A DNA stretch of 8,040 bases from Oscillospiraceae bacterium (GCA_009788105.1 WQSD01000054.1:1-8040); one strand, 5' to 3'. Shown: positions 1 through 6,147, numbered from the stretch's first letter. Translations and numbers: made by a program. The notes: generated from the sequence alone by a model not told the origin.

Positions 1-1168
1 TGCACAGGGTATCGCCTGTGGTGGTGTTTTTCACCCCTGCCACAGCGGCAATATCCCCCGACCAGCAAACATCAATGTCCTTGCGGTCGTTGGCGTGCAT
101 TTGCAGAATGCGCCCAAGGCGCTCCCGCTTATCTTTGGTGGAATTGTACACAGTATCCCCTGCTTTAACCGAGCCAGAGTAGACACGGAAAAAGCAAAGT
201 TTGCCCACAAATGGGTCAGTAGCAATCTTAAACGCCAGCGCAGAGAAAGGTGCGTCGTCTTTCGAGGGACGGCTGTCCTCTGCTCCGGTGTCAGGGTGAA
301 CCCCTTGAATGTCAGCAATATCAACCGGCGCAGGCATATAATCAATAACTGCGTCTAACAGCTTTTGCACACCTTTGTTTTTGTAAGATGTGCCGCACAC
401 AACAGGAATCATTGTGTTGCCAATAGTGGCTTTGCGAATGGCTGTTTGGATTTCTTCTTTGGTGATTTCTTCACCGCCGAAATATTTTTCCATCAGCTCT
501 TCGCTTGTTTCGGCAACGGCTTCCAACATAGCTTCGCGATATTCTTTCGCTTTGTCCGCCAAGTCCGAAGGAATTTCTTCCACGCGGATGTCAACACCCA
601 AGTCATCATAATAGATATAGGCTTTCATCTCAACAAGGTCGATAATTCCTTTGAAGTCGCCTTCAGCACCGATTGGTAGCTGAATTGGCACAGCAGCAGC
701 CTTTAGGCGTTCTTTCGCCATTTCTACAACATTGTAGAAATCAGCACCTGTGATGTCCATTTTGTTGACATAAATCATACGGGGAACCCCGTATTTGTCA
801 GCTTGGCGCCACACGGTTTCTGACTGAGGTTGAACTCCGCCCTTGGCACACATAACGGTGACAGCACCGTCAAGCACACGAAGTGAGCGTTCAACTTCTA
901 CAGTAAAGTCAACGTGTCCGGGGGTGTCAATAATGTTAATGCGGTTTTCTCTCCAAAAACAGGTTGTCGCCGCTGAGGTGATAGTGATACCACGCTCTTG
1001 CTCTTGCTCCATCCAGTCCATGGTAGCACCACCATCGTGAACTTCCCCAAGTTTGTGAGTTTTACCCGTGTAGAACAGAATACGTTCGGTTGTAGTGGTT
1101 TTTCCGGCGTCGATGTGAGCCATGATTCCAATATTACGCGTATTTTCTAATGAATATTCTCTTGACAT
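1..1168 (-). CDS. fusA: Translation elongation factor G, N-terminal 389 residues (runs off the window)
   Basis: EF-G is the cytoplasmic GTPase that drives translocation of tRNAs and mRNA on the ribosome. The GTP-binding domain is complete: P-loop AHIDAGKTT at residues 17-25, switch I Thr64 in GITIT, DTPGH at 81-85, NKMD at 135-138, and a G5-type segment CGTSYKNKG at 258-266. The start of beta-barrel domain II follows from about residue 289. The frame is open from ATG at 1168 to the window edge with no stop or frameshift. About 300 residues (rest of domain II and domains III-V) lie outside, so fusidic-acid resistance positions in domain III cannot be read. The start is set by AGGAG at 1171-1175, just upstream of ATG, and by the classic MSREYSLENTRNIGIMAHID beginning. 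It lies 12 nt after rpsG in the usual str operon order, so cotranscription with rpsL and rpsG is expected. Confidence 0.98.
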   Translation of the reverse strand, partial: MSREYSLENTRNIGIMAHIDAGKTTTTERILFYTGKTHKLGEVHDGGATMDWMEQEQERGITITSAATTCFWRENRINIIDTPGHVDFTVEVERSLRVLDGAVTVMCAKGGVQPQSETVWRQADKYGVPRMIYVNKMDITGADFYNVVEMAKERLKAAAVPIQLPIGAEGDFKGIIDLVEMKAYIYYDDLGVDIRVEEIPSDLADKAKEYREAMLEAVAETSEELMEKYFGGEEITKEEIQTAIRKATIGNTMIPVVCGTSYKNKGVQKLLDAVIDYMPAPVDIADIQGVHPDTGAEDSRPSKDDAPFSALAFKIATDPFVGKLCFFRVYSGSVKAGDTVYNSTKDKRERLGRILQMHANDRKDIDVCWSGDIAAVAGVKNTTTGDTLC

Positions 1169-1180
1169 AACTCCTCTTTC

Positions 1181-1651
1181 CTAAAATCTGTAATGAGCGA
1201 AAGCCTTGTTAGCTTCAGCCATTTTGTGCATTTCGTCACGACGACGTACTGCACCGCCACTGCCGCCCAGTGCATCAACAATTTCGCCGGCAAGGCGTTC
1301 AGCCATGGTCTTTTCACCGCGGGTGCGTGAATAGTTACGAACCCAGCGAAGACCAAGCGTCATACGGCGTTCAGGGCGAACTTCCATTGGAACTTGGTAA
1401 GTCGAACCACCCACACGACGAGCTTTTACTTCAAGGCTTGGCATAATGTTGTCTAACGCCTCTGTGAAAGCATCAACTCCGGATTTTCCGGTTTTCTCTT
1501 CCACAATTTTGAAAGCATCATAAACGATGCTTTGCGCAATACCTTTTTTTCCGTCATACATAATGTTGTTGATAAGTTTAGTCACCAACTTTGAATTATA
1601 CAGCGGATCAGGCAATACTTCGCGCTTTGGTATGCGTCCTCTTCTTGGCAT
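1181..1651 (-). CDS. rpsG: 30S ribosomal protein S7
   Basis: S7 nucleates assembly of the 30S head by binding the 3' major domain of 16S rRNA and contacts mRNA and tRNA at the exit site. The protein has 156 residues, the normal bacterial length. It begins MPRRGRIPKREVLPDP and ends HKMAEANKAFAHYRF, both hallmark segments. The central RRVGGSTYQVPMEVRPERR block (residues 78-96) and RGEKTMAERLAGEIVDA (111-127) are also typical. The AAGGAGG ribosome binding site at 1658-1664 fixes the start at 1651. It is second in rpsL-rpsG-fusA: 175 nt after rpsL, which is a long spacer, and 12 nt before fusA. In E. coli, S7 represses translation of its own mRNA by binding this spacer. Two perfect hairpins in the spacer here (1666-1684 and 1692-1708) may serve a similar role, which is inference. 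Confidence 0.98.
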   Translation of the reverse strand: MPRRGRIPKREVLPDPLYNSKLVTKLINNIMYDGKKGIAQSIVYDAFKIVEEKTGKSGVDAFTEALDNIMPSLEVKARRVGGSTYQVPMEVRPERRMTLGLRWVRNYSRTRGEKTMAERLAGEIVDALGGSGGAVRRRDEMHKMAEANKAFAHYRF

Positions 1652-1665
1652 ATCTTCCCTCCTTC

Positions 1666-1708
1666 TAACCCTTATGCAGGGTTACGGTACTCGTGGGACT
1701 TTCCCACG
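1666..1708 (-). promoter_or_regulatory. Two adjacent perfect hairpins in the rpsL-rpsG spacer, next to the rpsG ribosome binding site
   Basis: Read as mRNA on the minus strand, CGTGGGA-AAG-TCCCACG (1708 to 1692) forms a 7-bp stem with a 3-nt loop. Seven nt later TAACCCT-GCATA-AGGGTTA (1684 to 1666) forms a second perfect 7-bp stem. Only one base separates the second stem from the AAGGAGG site of rpsG at 1658-1664. Neither stem has a U-run after it, so they are not intrinsic terminators. The position fits a translational control site, by analogy with the S7 operator in the E. coli str operon, though the sequence itself shows only the structure. RNA processing or stability elements are alternatives. 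Confidence 0.55.
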
Positions 1709-1826
1709 CTTGCTCGAAAACGCACACAATATATGTTAGCTTTTCAAGCGATGTTATTGTTTTAGTGTGCTGAAAAGATTTTTGTATGATTGACCTCAAA
1801 AAATCTTAGTCAGACTTAATGTTGTC

Positions 1827-2240
1827 CTATTTTTTAGGACGCTTTGTTCCATATTTGGAACGAGATTGCATACGGTTGTTCACACCTTGGGTGTCAAGTG
1901 TACCACGAATTATGTGATAACGCACACCGGGCAGGTCACGTACACGCCCACCGCGAATCATTACAACGCTGTGTTCTTGCAGGTTGTGACCTTCGCCGGG
2001 GATGTACCCTGTAACTTCCATACCGTTGGTAAGACGCACACGAGCAACCTTTCTCATAGCCGAGTTGGGCTTTTTCGGGGTGGCAACCTTTACCGTTGTG
2101 CAAACTCCACGCTTTTGTGGGGCTGCTTGGTCGAAAGTTTTGTTTTTTAGTGTGTTCATACCTTTTTGCAAAACAGGGGCTTTTGACTTGTACACACGGT
2201 CCTGACGACCTTGGCGTACAAGCTGGTTAAATGTTGGCAT
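1827..2240 (-). CDS. rpsL: 30S ribosomal protein S12, with Arg at the usual Lys101 position
   Basis: S12 sits at the decoding centre of the 30S subunit and controls accuracy and streptomycin response. The protein has 137 residues, the length seen in Bacillus-type S12, including the extra segment near residues 26-40 compared with E. coli. Signature stretches are PQKRGVCTTV (41-50), TPKKPNSAMRK (54-64), GEGHNLQEHS (82-91) and RSKYGTKRPKK at the C terminus. Lys56, the main streptomycin-resistance position (E. coli K43 counting Met), is unchanged. The second one (Bacillus K101, E. coli and Mycobacterium K88) is Arg: IRGGRVRDLPG, codon CGT. AAAGGAG at 2247-2253 supports the start. It is the first gene of the str operon, behind a strong promoter and a long structured leader. 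Stop codon TAG at 1827-1829 lies inside a 6-bp hairpin (1824-1840). Confidence 0.98.
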   Translation of the reverse strand: MPTFNQLVRQGRQDRVYKSKAPVLQKGMNTLKNKTFDQAAPQKRGVCTTVKVATPKKPNSAMRKVARVRLTNGMEVTGYIPGEGHNLQEHSVVMIRGGRVRDLPGVRYHIIRGTLDTQGVNNRMQSRSKYGTKRPKK

Positions 2241-2264
2241 TTATTTCTCCTTTCTCTAAAGAAT

Positions 2265-2494
2265 GTGTTGAATACCTCGGCGGATAATCGGCTTTAGCCG
2301 ATTGGAGCGTATTTTTCTGACTTATTCAAAAACATGAATCGTTGCGTTGCAACGGTTTTTGAAAAGTCAGAAAAACGAGGTTGAAACGCCTCTGTGAGCG
2401 CTGTAGGCGACGGCATTGGCGGCTTTTGCCGTCAAGCATCGCCGAAATGCGTGAGCGAGGACATGATTGACCTCTATGCGGGATTATTCAACAC
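2265..2494 (-). ncRNA. Highly structured str-operon leader, candidate cis-regulatory RNA (or inserted MITE-like element)
   Basis: The 353 bases between the membrane-protein gene and rpsL hold no gene, only the promoter and this element. It is bounded by 10-bp complementary ends, GTGTTGAATA at 2265-2274 and TATTCAACAC at 2485-2494. Inside are: an 8-bp palindrome with a 2-nt centre (2286-2303); a long hairpin with arms 2312-2333 and 2355-2375 pairing over 21 bp with one bulged A (2324), capped by CGTTGC-GTT-GCAACG (2340-2354); a 6-bp helix ACCTCG/CGAGGT (2274-2279 with 2376-2381) enclosing both of these; CGCCT/AGGCG (2387-2391 with 2405-2409); and GACGGCA/TGCCGTC (2409-2415 with 2427-2433). The closing helix ends 11 nt upstream of the rpsL ribosome binding site. 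I do not recognise it as a named RNA family. Autoregulation by a ribosomal protein is plausible but unproven. A MITE-type insertion is the alternative, though no target duplication is visible. Confidence 0.5.
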
Positions 2495-2533
2495 CCCTCT
2501 AAAATTAGCACTGGTTGTCCCAACACATCAAAT

Positions 2534-2562
2534 ATTATAACACCATTGGGCGGTTTTGTCAA
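2534..2562 (-). promoter_or_regulatory. Sigma-A promoter of the str operon
   Basis: On the minus strand a perfect -35 TTGACA (2557-2562) and a perfect -10 TATAAT (2534-2539) are separated by exactly 17 bp (2540-2556). Transcription should start near 2527, giving a leader of about 285 nt before rpsL. Both consensus hexamers intact is what is expected for a highly expressed ribosomal protein operon. It begins 32 bp past the end of the upstream membrane-protein gene. I see no clear terminator between that gene and this promoter, so some read-through from the upstream operon is possible. Confidence 0.93.
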
Positions 2563-2593
2563 CAAGTTTTTGCCAATTAGGTGTTGTAAATTG

Positions 2594-3781
2594 TTAAATT
2601 TTCGTGAACGAGGGGTTTTTGAGTAAGTCAGATACAGGCACATACTGCCGTGTTATCCGTTCCTCGGGCTTAATATCAACTGAATATAATATAAACAGGA
2701 ACAACCATTCCACAGGTTTCATCGCAATATATGTCATGGTAGAGCGAGTAGTTGTATTGATATGACGAGATACTGGGTAGCCGTATTTGTCATATAGTCC
2801 TCGAAGTTTTTTATGTATTCGCGGCAGTTTTTCGGCGATTAAATCTTCAAAAGCATTAGCGACCTGAAGTTGGCGATTTACAATAATTGGGCGGTTGTGG
2901 CGCTTGCCGACGAAAAGCGGCTTTGCTATAGATTTCTTCCCTTTTGCCGCAACTGTGCAAAGATAGTGTCCTGTGTGGTTAAGGGGTGGGGGCGGCACTC
3001 GCTGTGAAAATGTCCAGCCAGCAGTTTCAGTAAACACTCGCACAATCGAGTTTGGGCTTTGCCCGAACAAAGTTAAAAATACAATTAAAATCCCGCACAG
3101 AGGTATAAGCACAATGAACGCCCATGCCCAAGTGTTGCACGACTTAAAGATAAACTTACCCAGCTTACAATTTCGTCCATTGTTTAATCGTTGGATTGAT
3201 TTTTTCAAATAAATAAAGCTGAGCAAGATGTAGTTAAATGGGTAAAGAATTAAAAACAATATTGCAAACCAACTTATATTTTGAGCATTATTAAATCCGC
3301 CCCATAACTGGATAATCCACACCACAGACAGTACCATGCCAATATAAACAAAGGCATATATTAAAAGTGTGACAATGGGCGGATACTCCCGGTCTATACG
3401 CAACAAAAACAACGCTGCAACAGCAAAAACAACAGGGATAAGAAAGGCAATCAAATGCCCCGAATAAAGTGCATTATGGTGATAATCGCATACTGCACAA
3501 ATGGCTGTGTGCCAATCACCATTTGTGATATAGGCAACAGCATAACCAGACATCAATAGTCCACCTACGATAGTGTATGTATCAATAAGCAGAGGAAATT
3601 TGAGCTTTTTTGACTTTGGTTGTTTTTGTGGTTCTTCGCCATCAGTTAAAATAAAACTTTTCAGCAGTGGTTTTGAAAATATCCTATACAAATTATACAG
3701 GGTTACCGCAGGCGGTCCAAGTGAAACAGCAAGAAAAATAATTAACGCAAGTAATGAGTAAATTCCATCAAACAAAATCAT
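2594..3781 (-). CDS. Six-helix membrane protein with a conserved C-terminal domain, function unknown
   Basis: This is a 395-residue protein of unknown function. About six hydrophobic segments are visible, near residues 5-33, 64-86, 108-128, 133-160, 169-193 and 217-240, so it is an integral membrane protein. The last third (about 245-395) is not membrane-like apart from a short hydrophobic stretch near 357-368. It contains a PPPPLNHTGHYLCTVAAKG segment (263-281) with H269, H272 and C275, then IIVNRQLQVANAFEDLIAEK (299-318) and YDKYGYPVSRHI (330-341). This C-terminal pattern resembles, from memory, an uncharacterised bacterial membrane family (possibly DUF6688), but I cannot verify it. It starts 12 nt after the SDR stop with GAGGGGG at 3789-3795 as ribosome binding site, so it is probably the third gene of the same operon. 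A role in handling the lipid product of the two upstream enzymes is only a guess from position. Confidence 0.85.
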   Translation of the reverse strand: MILFDGIYSLLALIIFLAVSLGPPAVTLYNLYRIFSKPLLKSFILTDGEEPQKQPKSKKLKFPLLIDTYTIVGGLLMSGYAVAYITNGDWHTAICAVCDYHHNALYSGHLIAFLIPVVFAVAALFLLRIDREYPPIVTLLIYAFVYIGMVLSVVWIIQLWGGFNNAQNISWFAILFLILYPFNYILLSFIYLKKSIQRLNNGRNCKLGKFIFKSCNTWAWAFIVLIPLCGILIVFLTLFGQSPNSIVRVFTETAGWTFSQRVPPPPLNHTGHYLCTVAAKGKKSIAKPLFVGKRHNRPIIVNRQLQVANAFEDLIAEKLPRIHKKLRGLYDKYGYPVSRHINTTTRSTMTYIAMKPVEWLFLFILYSVDIKPEERITRQYVPVSDLLKNPSFTKI

Positions 3782-3793
3782 ATTCCCGCCCCC

Positions 3794-4588
3794 TCACCCA
3801 TATATCTTTCCAACGCACCAACGCACAAAAGAGGTGGGAAACAGCTTGCCCGCAACGAAAATCGCCTTGTACTTTACCCCGATGACATACATTGGCTTTA
3901 CACGGCGACGAGTACACATACGATAAATTTTCCCTGCTACATAGGCACTTGTCATGCCAGCCGCCTCGTCCCGCTCCATTTGCTCCACCGAGCGACGGGG
4001 AGCAGAGCCGTAAATCTCACAGTCCTCCACGTGTTTGTGCCGCGCACCTGCAAATCCTGTGTTCACATCTCCCGGCAGGCAGACAGTCACAGACACCCCG
4101 TGGAGCTTCACCTCATCTCGCAAAGCAAGGGCAAGGGTGGTCACAGCAGACTTTGACGCACTATAAAAGGCTTGGTACGGCAACGGAAACGCACTTGCCG
4201 CCGAGGACACCATCACAATGCGTCCCCTTGATTTTCGCAGGGCTGGCAAGGCATATTTTACGCAAATAAACGTGCCGAAAAAGTTCACCGCCAGCTGTCT
4301 TTCCGCCTCGGAGAGAGGAGTCAGCTCCACTGCTCCTGCAATGCCAAAACCAGCGTTGCACACAAGCAGGTCAATGCGCCCCGCTTCGGCAACGATTTCC
4401 GCAATAGCAGAAGCCACATCCCCCTCGACGCTTACATCGCAGGGTATGTGGCGTATTTTTTCGCCTTCGCTTGGTTTTCGTGACAAGCCGTACACGACAT
4501 ATCCGTCAGCCAGCAGAAGTTCTGCTGTATCTCGTCCAATTCCGCTGGTTGCCCCGGATATTACGGCGACTTTTCCTTGATTTTGCAT
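3794..4588 (-). CDS. Classical short-chain dehydrogenase/reductase, candidate 3-ketosphinganine-type reductase
   Basis: This is a 264-residue NAD(P)H-dependent oxidoreductase of the classical SDR family. It has the Rossmann glycine motif SGATSGIG at residues 11-18, D51 in CDV, the NAG motif at 78-80, Asn102 in VNFFG, the catalytic serine at S128/S129, and YSASK with Tyr142 and Lys146, so the Asn-Ser-Tyr-Lys tetrad is intact. Arg37 after the second strand (GLSRKP) suggests NADPH preference. The C-terminal tail (about 233-264) is moderately hydrophobic and basic and may associate with membrane. It starts 3 nt after the stop of the alpha-oxoamine synthase, with AGAGGG at 4596-4601 overlapping the end of that gene, so translation is probably coupled. 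That pairing suggests it reduces the 3-keto amino product of the upstream enzyme, the step done by KDSR/Tsc10 in sphingolipid synthesis. The SDR assignment is firm; the substrate is inferred from context. Confidence 0.93.
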   Translation of the reverse strand: MQNQGKVAVISGATSGIGRDTAELLLADGYVVYGLSRKPSEGEKIRHIPCDVSVEGDVASAIAEIVAEAGRIDLLVCNAGFGIAGAVELTPLSEAERQLAVNFFGTFICVKYALPALRKSRGRIVMVSSAASAFPLPYQAFYSASKSAVTTLALALRDEVKLHGVSVTVCLPGDVNTGFAGARHKHVEDCEIYGSAPRRSVEQMERDEAAGMTSAYVAGKIYRMCTRRRVKPMYVIGVKYKAIFVAGKLFPTSFVRWCVGKIYG

Positions 4589-4591
4589 AAG

Positions 4592-5779
4592 TTATCCCTC
4601 TTGAACCAACCCAAACTCGGCAAAAACCATTTGTATAATGTCCATTGCGCGGTCAAGAATATCGGTGGTATGTGTCGCCATATAGCTTGTCCGCAACAGG
4701 CATTCACCCGGCGGTGTAGCGGGAGGAAGAACAGGATTTACATACACCCCCTCGTCGAACAAACGCTTGCCAATGGCAAGAGTGGCATCAAAATCATATG
4801 TATACAGCGGGATAATCGCCGAATTGCTTTCCCGAATTTTGATTCCTCGCTTTGCAAAACCGTTTCGGGCATAGTCGGACACAGCCATCAGGTTTTCCAC
4901 TATTTCAGGTTGCTCCTCCATGATGCGCAAAGCCTCGAGAGCGGCGGCACAAGATGCCGGAGGCACAGAGGCGCTAAAAATAAATGGGCGCGAATTGTGT
5001 CGCACATATTTTGCAACCCGCTTGTTTGTTGCCATAAACCCACCCAAAGACGCAAGGGATTTAGAGAAAGTGCCCATGATAATGTCCACTTGGTCAGTTA
5101 GTCCAAAGTGGTCAGCTGTGCCACGTCCGTTACGACCGACAACACCAAGCCCATGTGCATCGTCAACCATTGTTCTTGCACCATATTTTTTTGCAAGCTC
5201 AACAATTTTCGGTAAGGGGCAAATATCACCGCACATGGAGAAAATTCCGTCAACTACAATAAGCACACCAGATTCCTTTGGTATCATGCGAAGAACACGC
5301 TCAAGGTCAGCCATATCGTTATGACGATACCGCATCATTTTGGCTTTGGACATACTGCACGCATCGTAGATACTGGCGTGGTTTTCTCTGTCGCAAATTA
5401 TGTAGTCACCACGTCCGCAAAGGGCGGTGATGATACCAAGATTGCTTTGATAGCCAGTGGAAAACACCACTGCCTCTTCCATACCGAGAAAGCGAGCAAG
5501 AGCCTCCTCGAGTTCTACATGAAGGTCAAGGGTGCCATTAAGAAAGCGTGACCCGGAACAACCGGTCCCGTATTTCTCAAGAGCAGCCTGAGCGGTTTCC
5601 ATCACACGGGGGTGAGTGGTCAGCCCAAGATAGTTGTTTGACCCAAGCATTATTCGCTCTTTCCCTGCCATAGTTACCACAGGGGCTTGGCGGGATTCAA
5701 GGGTGTGAAAATAGGGGTACACCCCTGCCGCAATACTTTCGTCAACAAGCGGGGTTGTGCATTTAGAAAATAAATCCAT
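4592..5779 (-). CDS. PLP-dependent alpha-oxoamine synthase, most like bacterial serine palmitoyltransferase
   Basis: Alpha-oxoamine synthases condense an amino acid with an acyl-CoA or acyl-ACP, losing CO2. The 395-residue, full-length protein has the fold-type I set: His134 in CDRENHASI (stacks on PLP), Asp206 and His209 in DDAHGLG, and the Schiff-base Lys240 in GTFSKSLASLGG. Spacings 134-206-209-240 equal those I recall for Sphingomonas SPT (159-231-234-265). GVYPYFHTLES (19-29), YGTGCSGSRFLNGTLDLH (70-87), DHFGLTDQVDIIMGTFSKS (223-241) and LLRTSYMATHT (361-371) resemble Bacteroides-type SPT more than BioF or Kbl. No biotin genes and no threonine dehydrogenase are nearby; an SDR follows instead. 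Cysteate acyltransferase (sulfonolipid synthesis), Kbl and BioF remain alternatives. Start ATG has AGAGGA at 5784-5789 and a promoter at 5819-5847. It is the first gene of a three-gene operon. Confidence 0.9.
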   Translation of the reverse strand: MDLFSKCTTPLVDESIAAGVYPYFHTLESRQAPVVTMAGKERIMLGSNNYLGLTTHPRVMETAQAALEKYGTGCSGSRFLNGTLDLHVELEEALARFLGMEEAVVFSTGYQSNLGIITALCGRGDYIICDRENHASIYDACSMSKAKMMRYRHNDMADLERVLRMIPKESGVLIVVDGIFSMCGDICPLPKIVELAKKYGARTMVDDAHGLGVVGRNGRGTADHFGLTDQVDIIMGTFSKSLASLGGFMATNKRVAKYVRHNSRPFIFSASVPPASCAAALEALRIMEEQPEIVENLMAVSDYARNGFAKRGIKIRESNSAIIPLYTYDFDATLAIGKRLFDEGVYVNPVLPPATPPGECLLRTSYMATHTTDILDRAMDIIQMVFAEFGLVQEG

Positions 5780-5818
5780 AGTTTCCTCTGTAATTTGTTA
5801 GTCACTGGGTATAAGAAC

Positions 5819-5847
5819 ATTATATCACACTTTTTTATAAAAAGCAA
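5819..5847 (-). promoter_or_regulatory. Sigma-A promoter of the alpha-oxoamine synthase operon
   Basis: The minus strand carries a perfect -10 TATAAT (5819-5824) and a weaker -35 TTGCTT (5842-5847) with a 17-bp spacer (5825-5841). Transcription should start near 5812, leaving a leader of roughly 30 nt before the ATG at 5779. It begins immediately after the terminator of the tRNA/folD unit, so the operon is insulated from upstream transcription. No operator palindrome is evident around it. The weak -35 hints at modest or regulated expression. Confidence 0.8.
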
Positions 5848-5850
5848 GAA

Positions 5851-5883
5851 AAAACATCATCTTGTAGTTTAAGACGATGTTTT
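5851..5883 (-). terminator. Intrinsic terminator of the tRNA/folD transcription unit
   Basis: The arms 5851-5863 and 5871-5883 form a 13-bp stem around a 7-nt loop. In minus-strand RNA the single non-Watson-Crick position is a G-U pair, while on the plus strand it would be an A-C mismatch, so the minus strand is favoured. The downstream arm ends in UUUU and continues to six U in total, then CUUGC. It lies 7 nt beyond the 3' end of tRNA-His and directly before the promoter of the next operon, the expected place. Confidence 0.85.
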
Positions 5884-5890
5884 CTTTCTT

Positions 5891-5967
5891 TGGGGTGAGT
5901 AACCGGGATTGAACCGGCGACCTCCAGAGCCACAATCTGGCGCTCTAGCCAACTGAGCTATACCCAC
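5891..5967 (-). tRNA. tRNA-His (anticodon GTG)
   Basis: On the minus strand the acceptor arms GTGGGTA and TACTCAC pair over 7 bp. The anticodon arm is CCAGA-TTGTGGC-TCTGG with GTG at its centre, so it reads CAC/CAT codons. The T-loop is TTCAATC, and CCA is encoded. The discriminator base is C73, and a G at -1 (position 5968 on the complement) can pair with it, which is the identity element specific to tRNA-His. It is the last gene before the terminator at 5851-5883. Confidence 0.97.
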
Positions 5968-6022
5968 CATAAAAGATTTCTTGCATTTCTTGCCTAAACC
6001 AACCAAACTCGCTCCCGCCGAA

Positions 6023-6043
6023 GGGGGTGATTTTGTCACCCCC
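6023..6043 (-). other. Perfect 8-bp GC-rich hairpin in the tRNA-Arg to tRNA-His spacer
   Basis: GGGGGTGA (6023-6030) and TCACCCCC (6036-6043) pair perfectly around a 5-nt loop within the 93-nt spacer between the two tRNA genes. No U-run follows on either strand, so it is unlikely to be an efficient terminator. A processing or stability signal in the tRNA precursor is possible. The strand given is that of the surrounding transcription unit. Confidence 0.5.
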
Positions 6044-6060
6044 AGGGCGTTCGCCGTGGC

Positions 6061-6137
6061 TGGCGCGCCTTGAGGGATTCGAACCCCCGGCCCACTGCTT
6101 AGAAGGCAGTTGCTCTATCCTACTGAGCTAAAGGCGC
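6061..6137 (-). tRNA. tRNA-Arg (anticodon TCT)
   Basis: On the minus strand the acceptor stem GCGCCTT/AAGGCGC is a perfect 7 bp, with discriminator G73 and an encoded CCA. The anticodon arm ACTGC-CTTCTAA-GCAGT shows TCT, so it reads AGA (and AGG by wobble). The T-arm GGGGG-TTCGAAT-CCCTC is standard. The 5' end lies only 10 nt after the folD stop codon, so the tRNA must be cut out of a folD-containing transcript unless an unseen promoter lies inside folD. Confidence 0.97.
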
Positions 6138-6147
6138 ACATCCGCAG

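Noticed and set aside
1775..1840. Inverted repeats after rpsL (1775-1807 and 1824-1840) as terminators
   Set aside because: They are AT-rich or very short, have no proper U-run after the stem, and rpsG and fusA downstream have no visible promoter of their own.
1786..2474. 12-nt word ATGATTGACCTC shared by the rpsL-rpsG spacer (1786-1797) and the rpsL leader (2463-2474)
   Set aside because: One or two repeated 12-mers are expected by chance in 8 kb, and the surrounding structures differ.
4577..5101. Long plus-strand frame opposite the alpha-oxoamine synthase, and similar frames opposite fusA, the SDR and folD
   Set aside because: They are antisense to genes with unmistakable protein families, with no motifs of their own.
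4592..5779. Naming the enzyme BioF or Kbl
   Set aside because: No biotin or threonine dehydrogenase gene is adjacent, and several sequence blocks look more like bacterial SPT; the gene symbol was left empty because the substrate is not proven.
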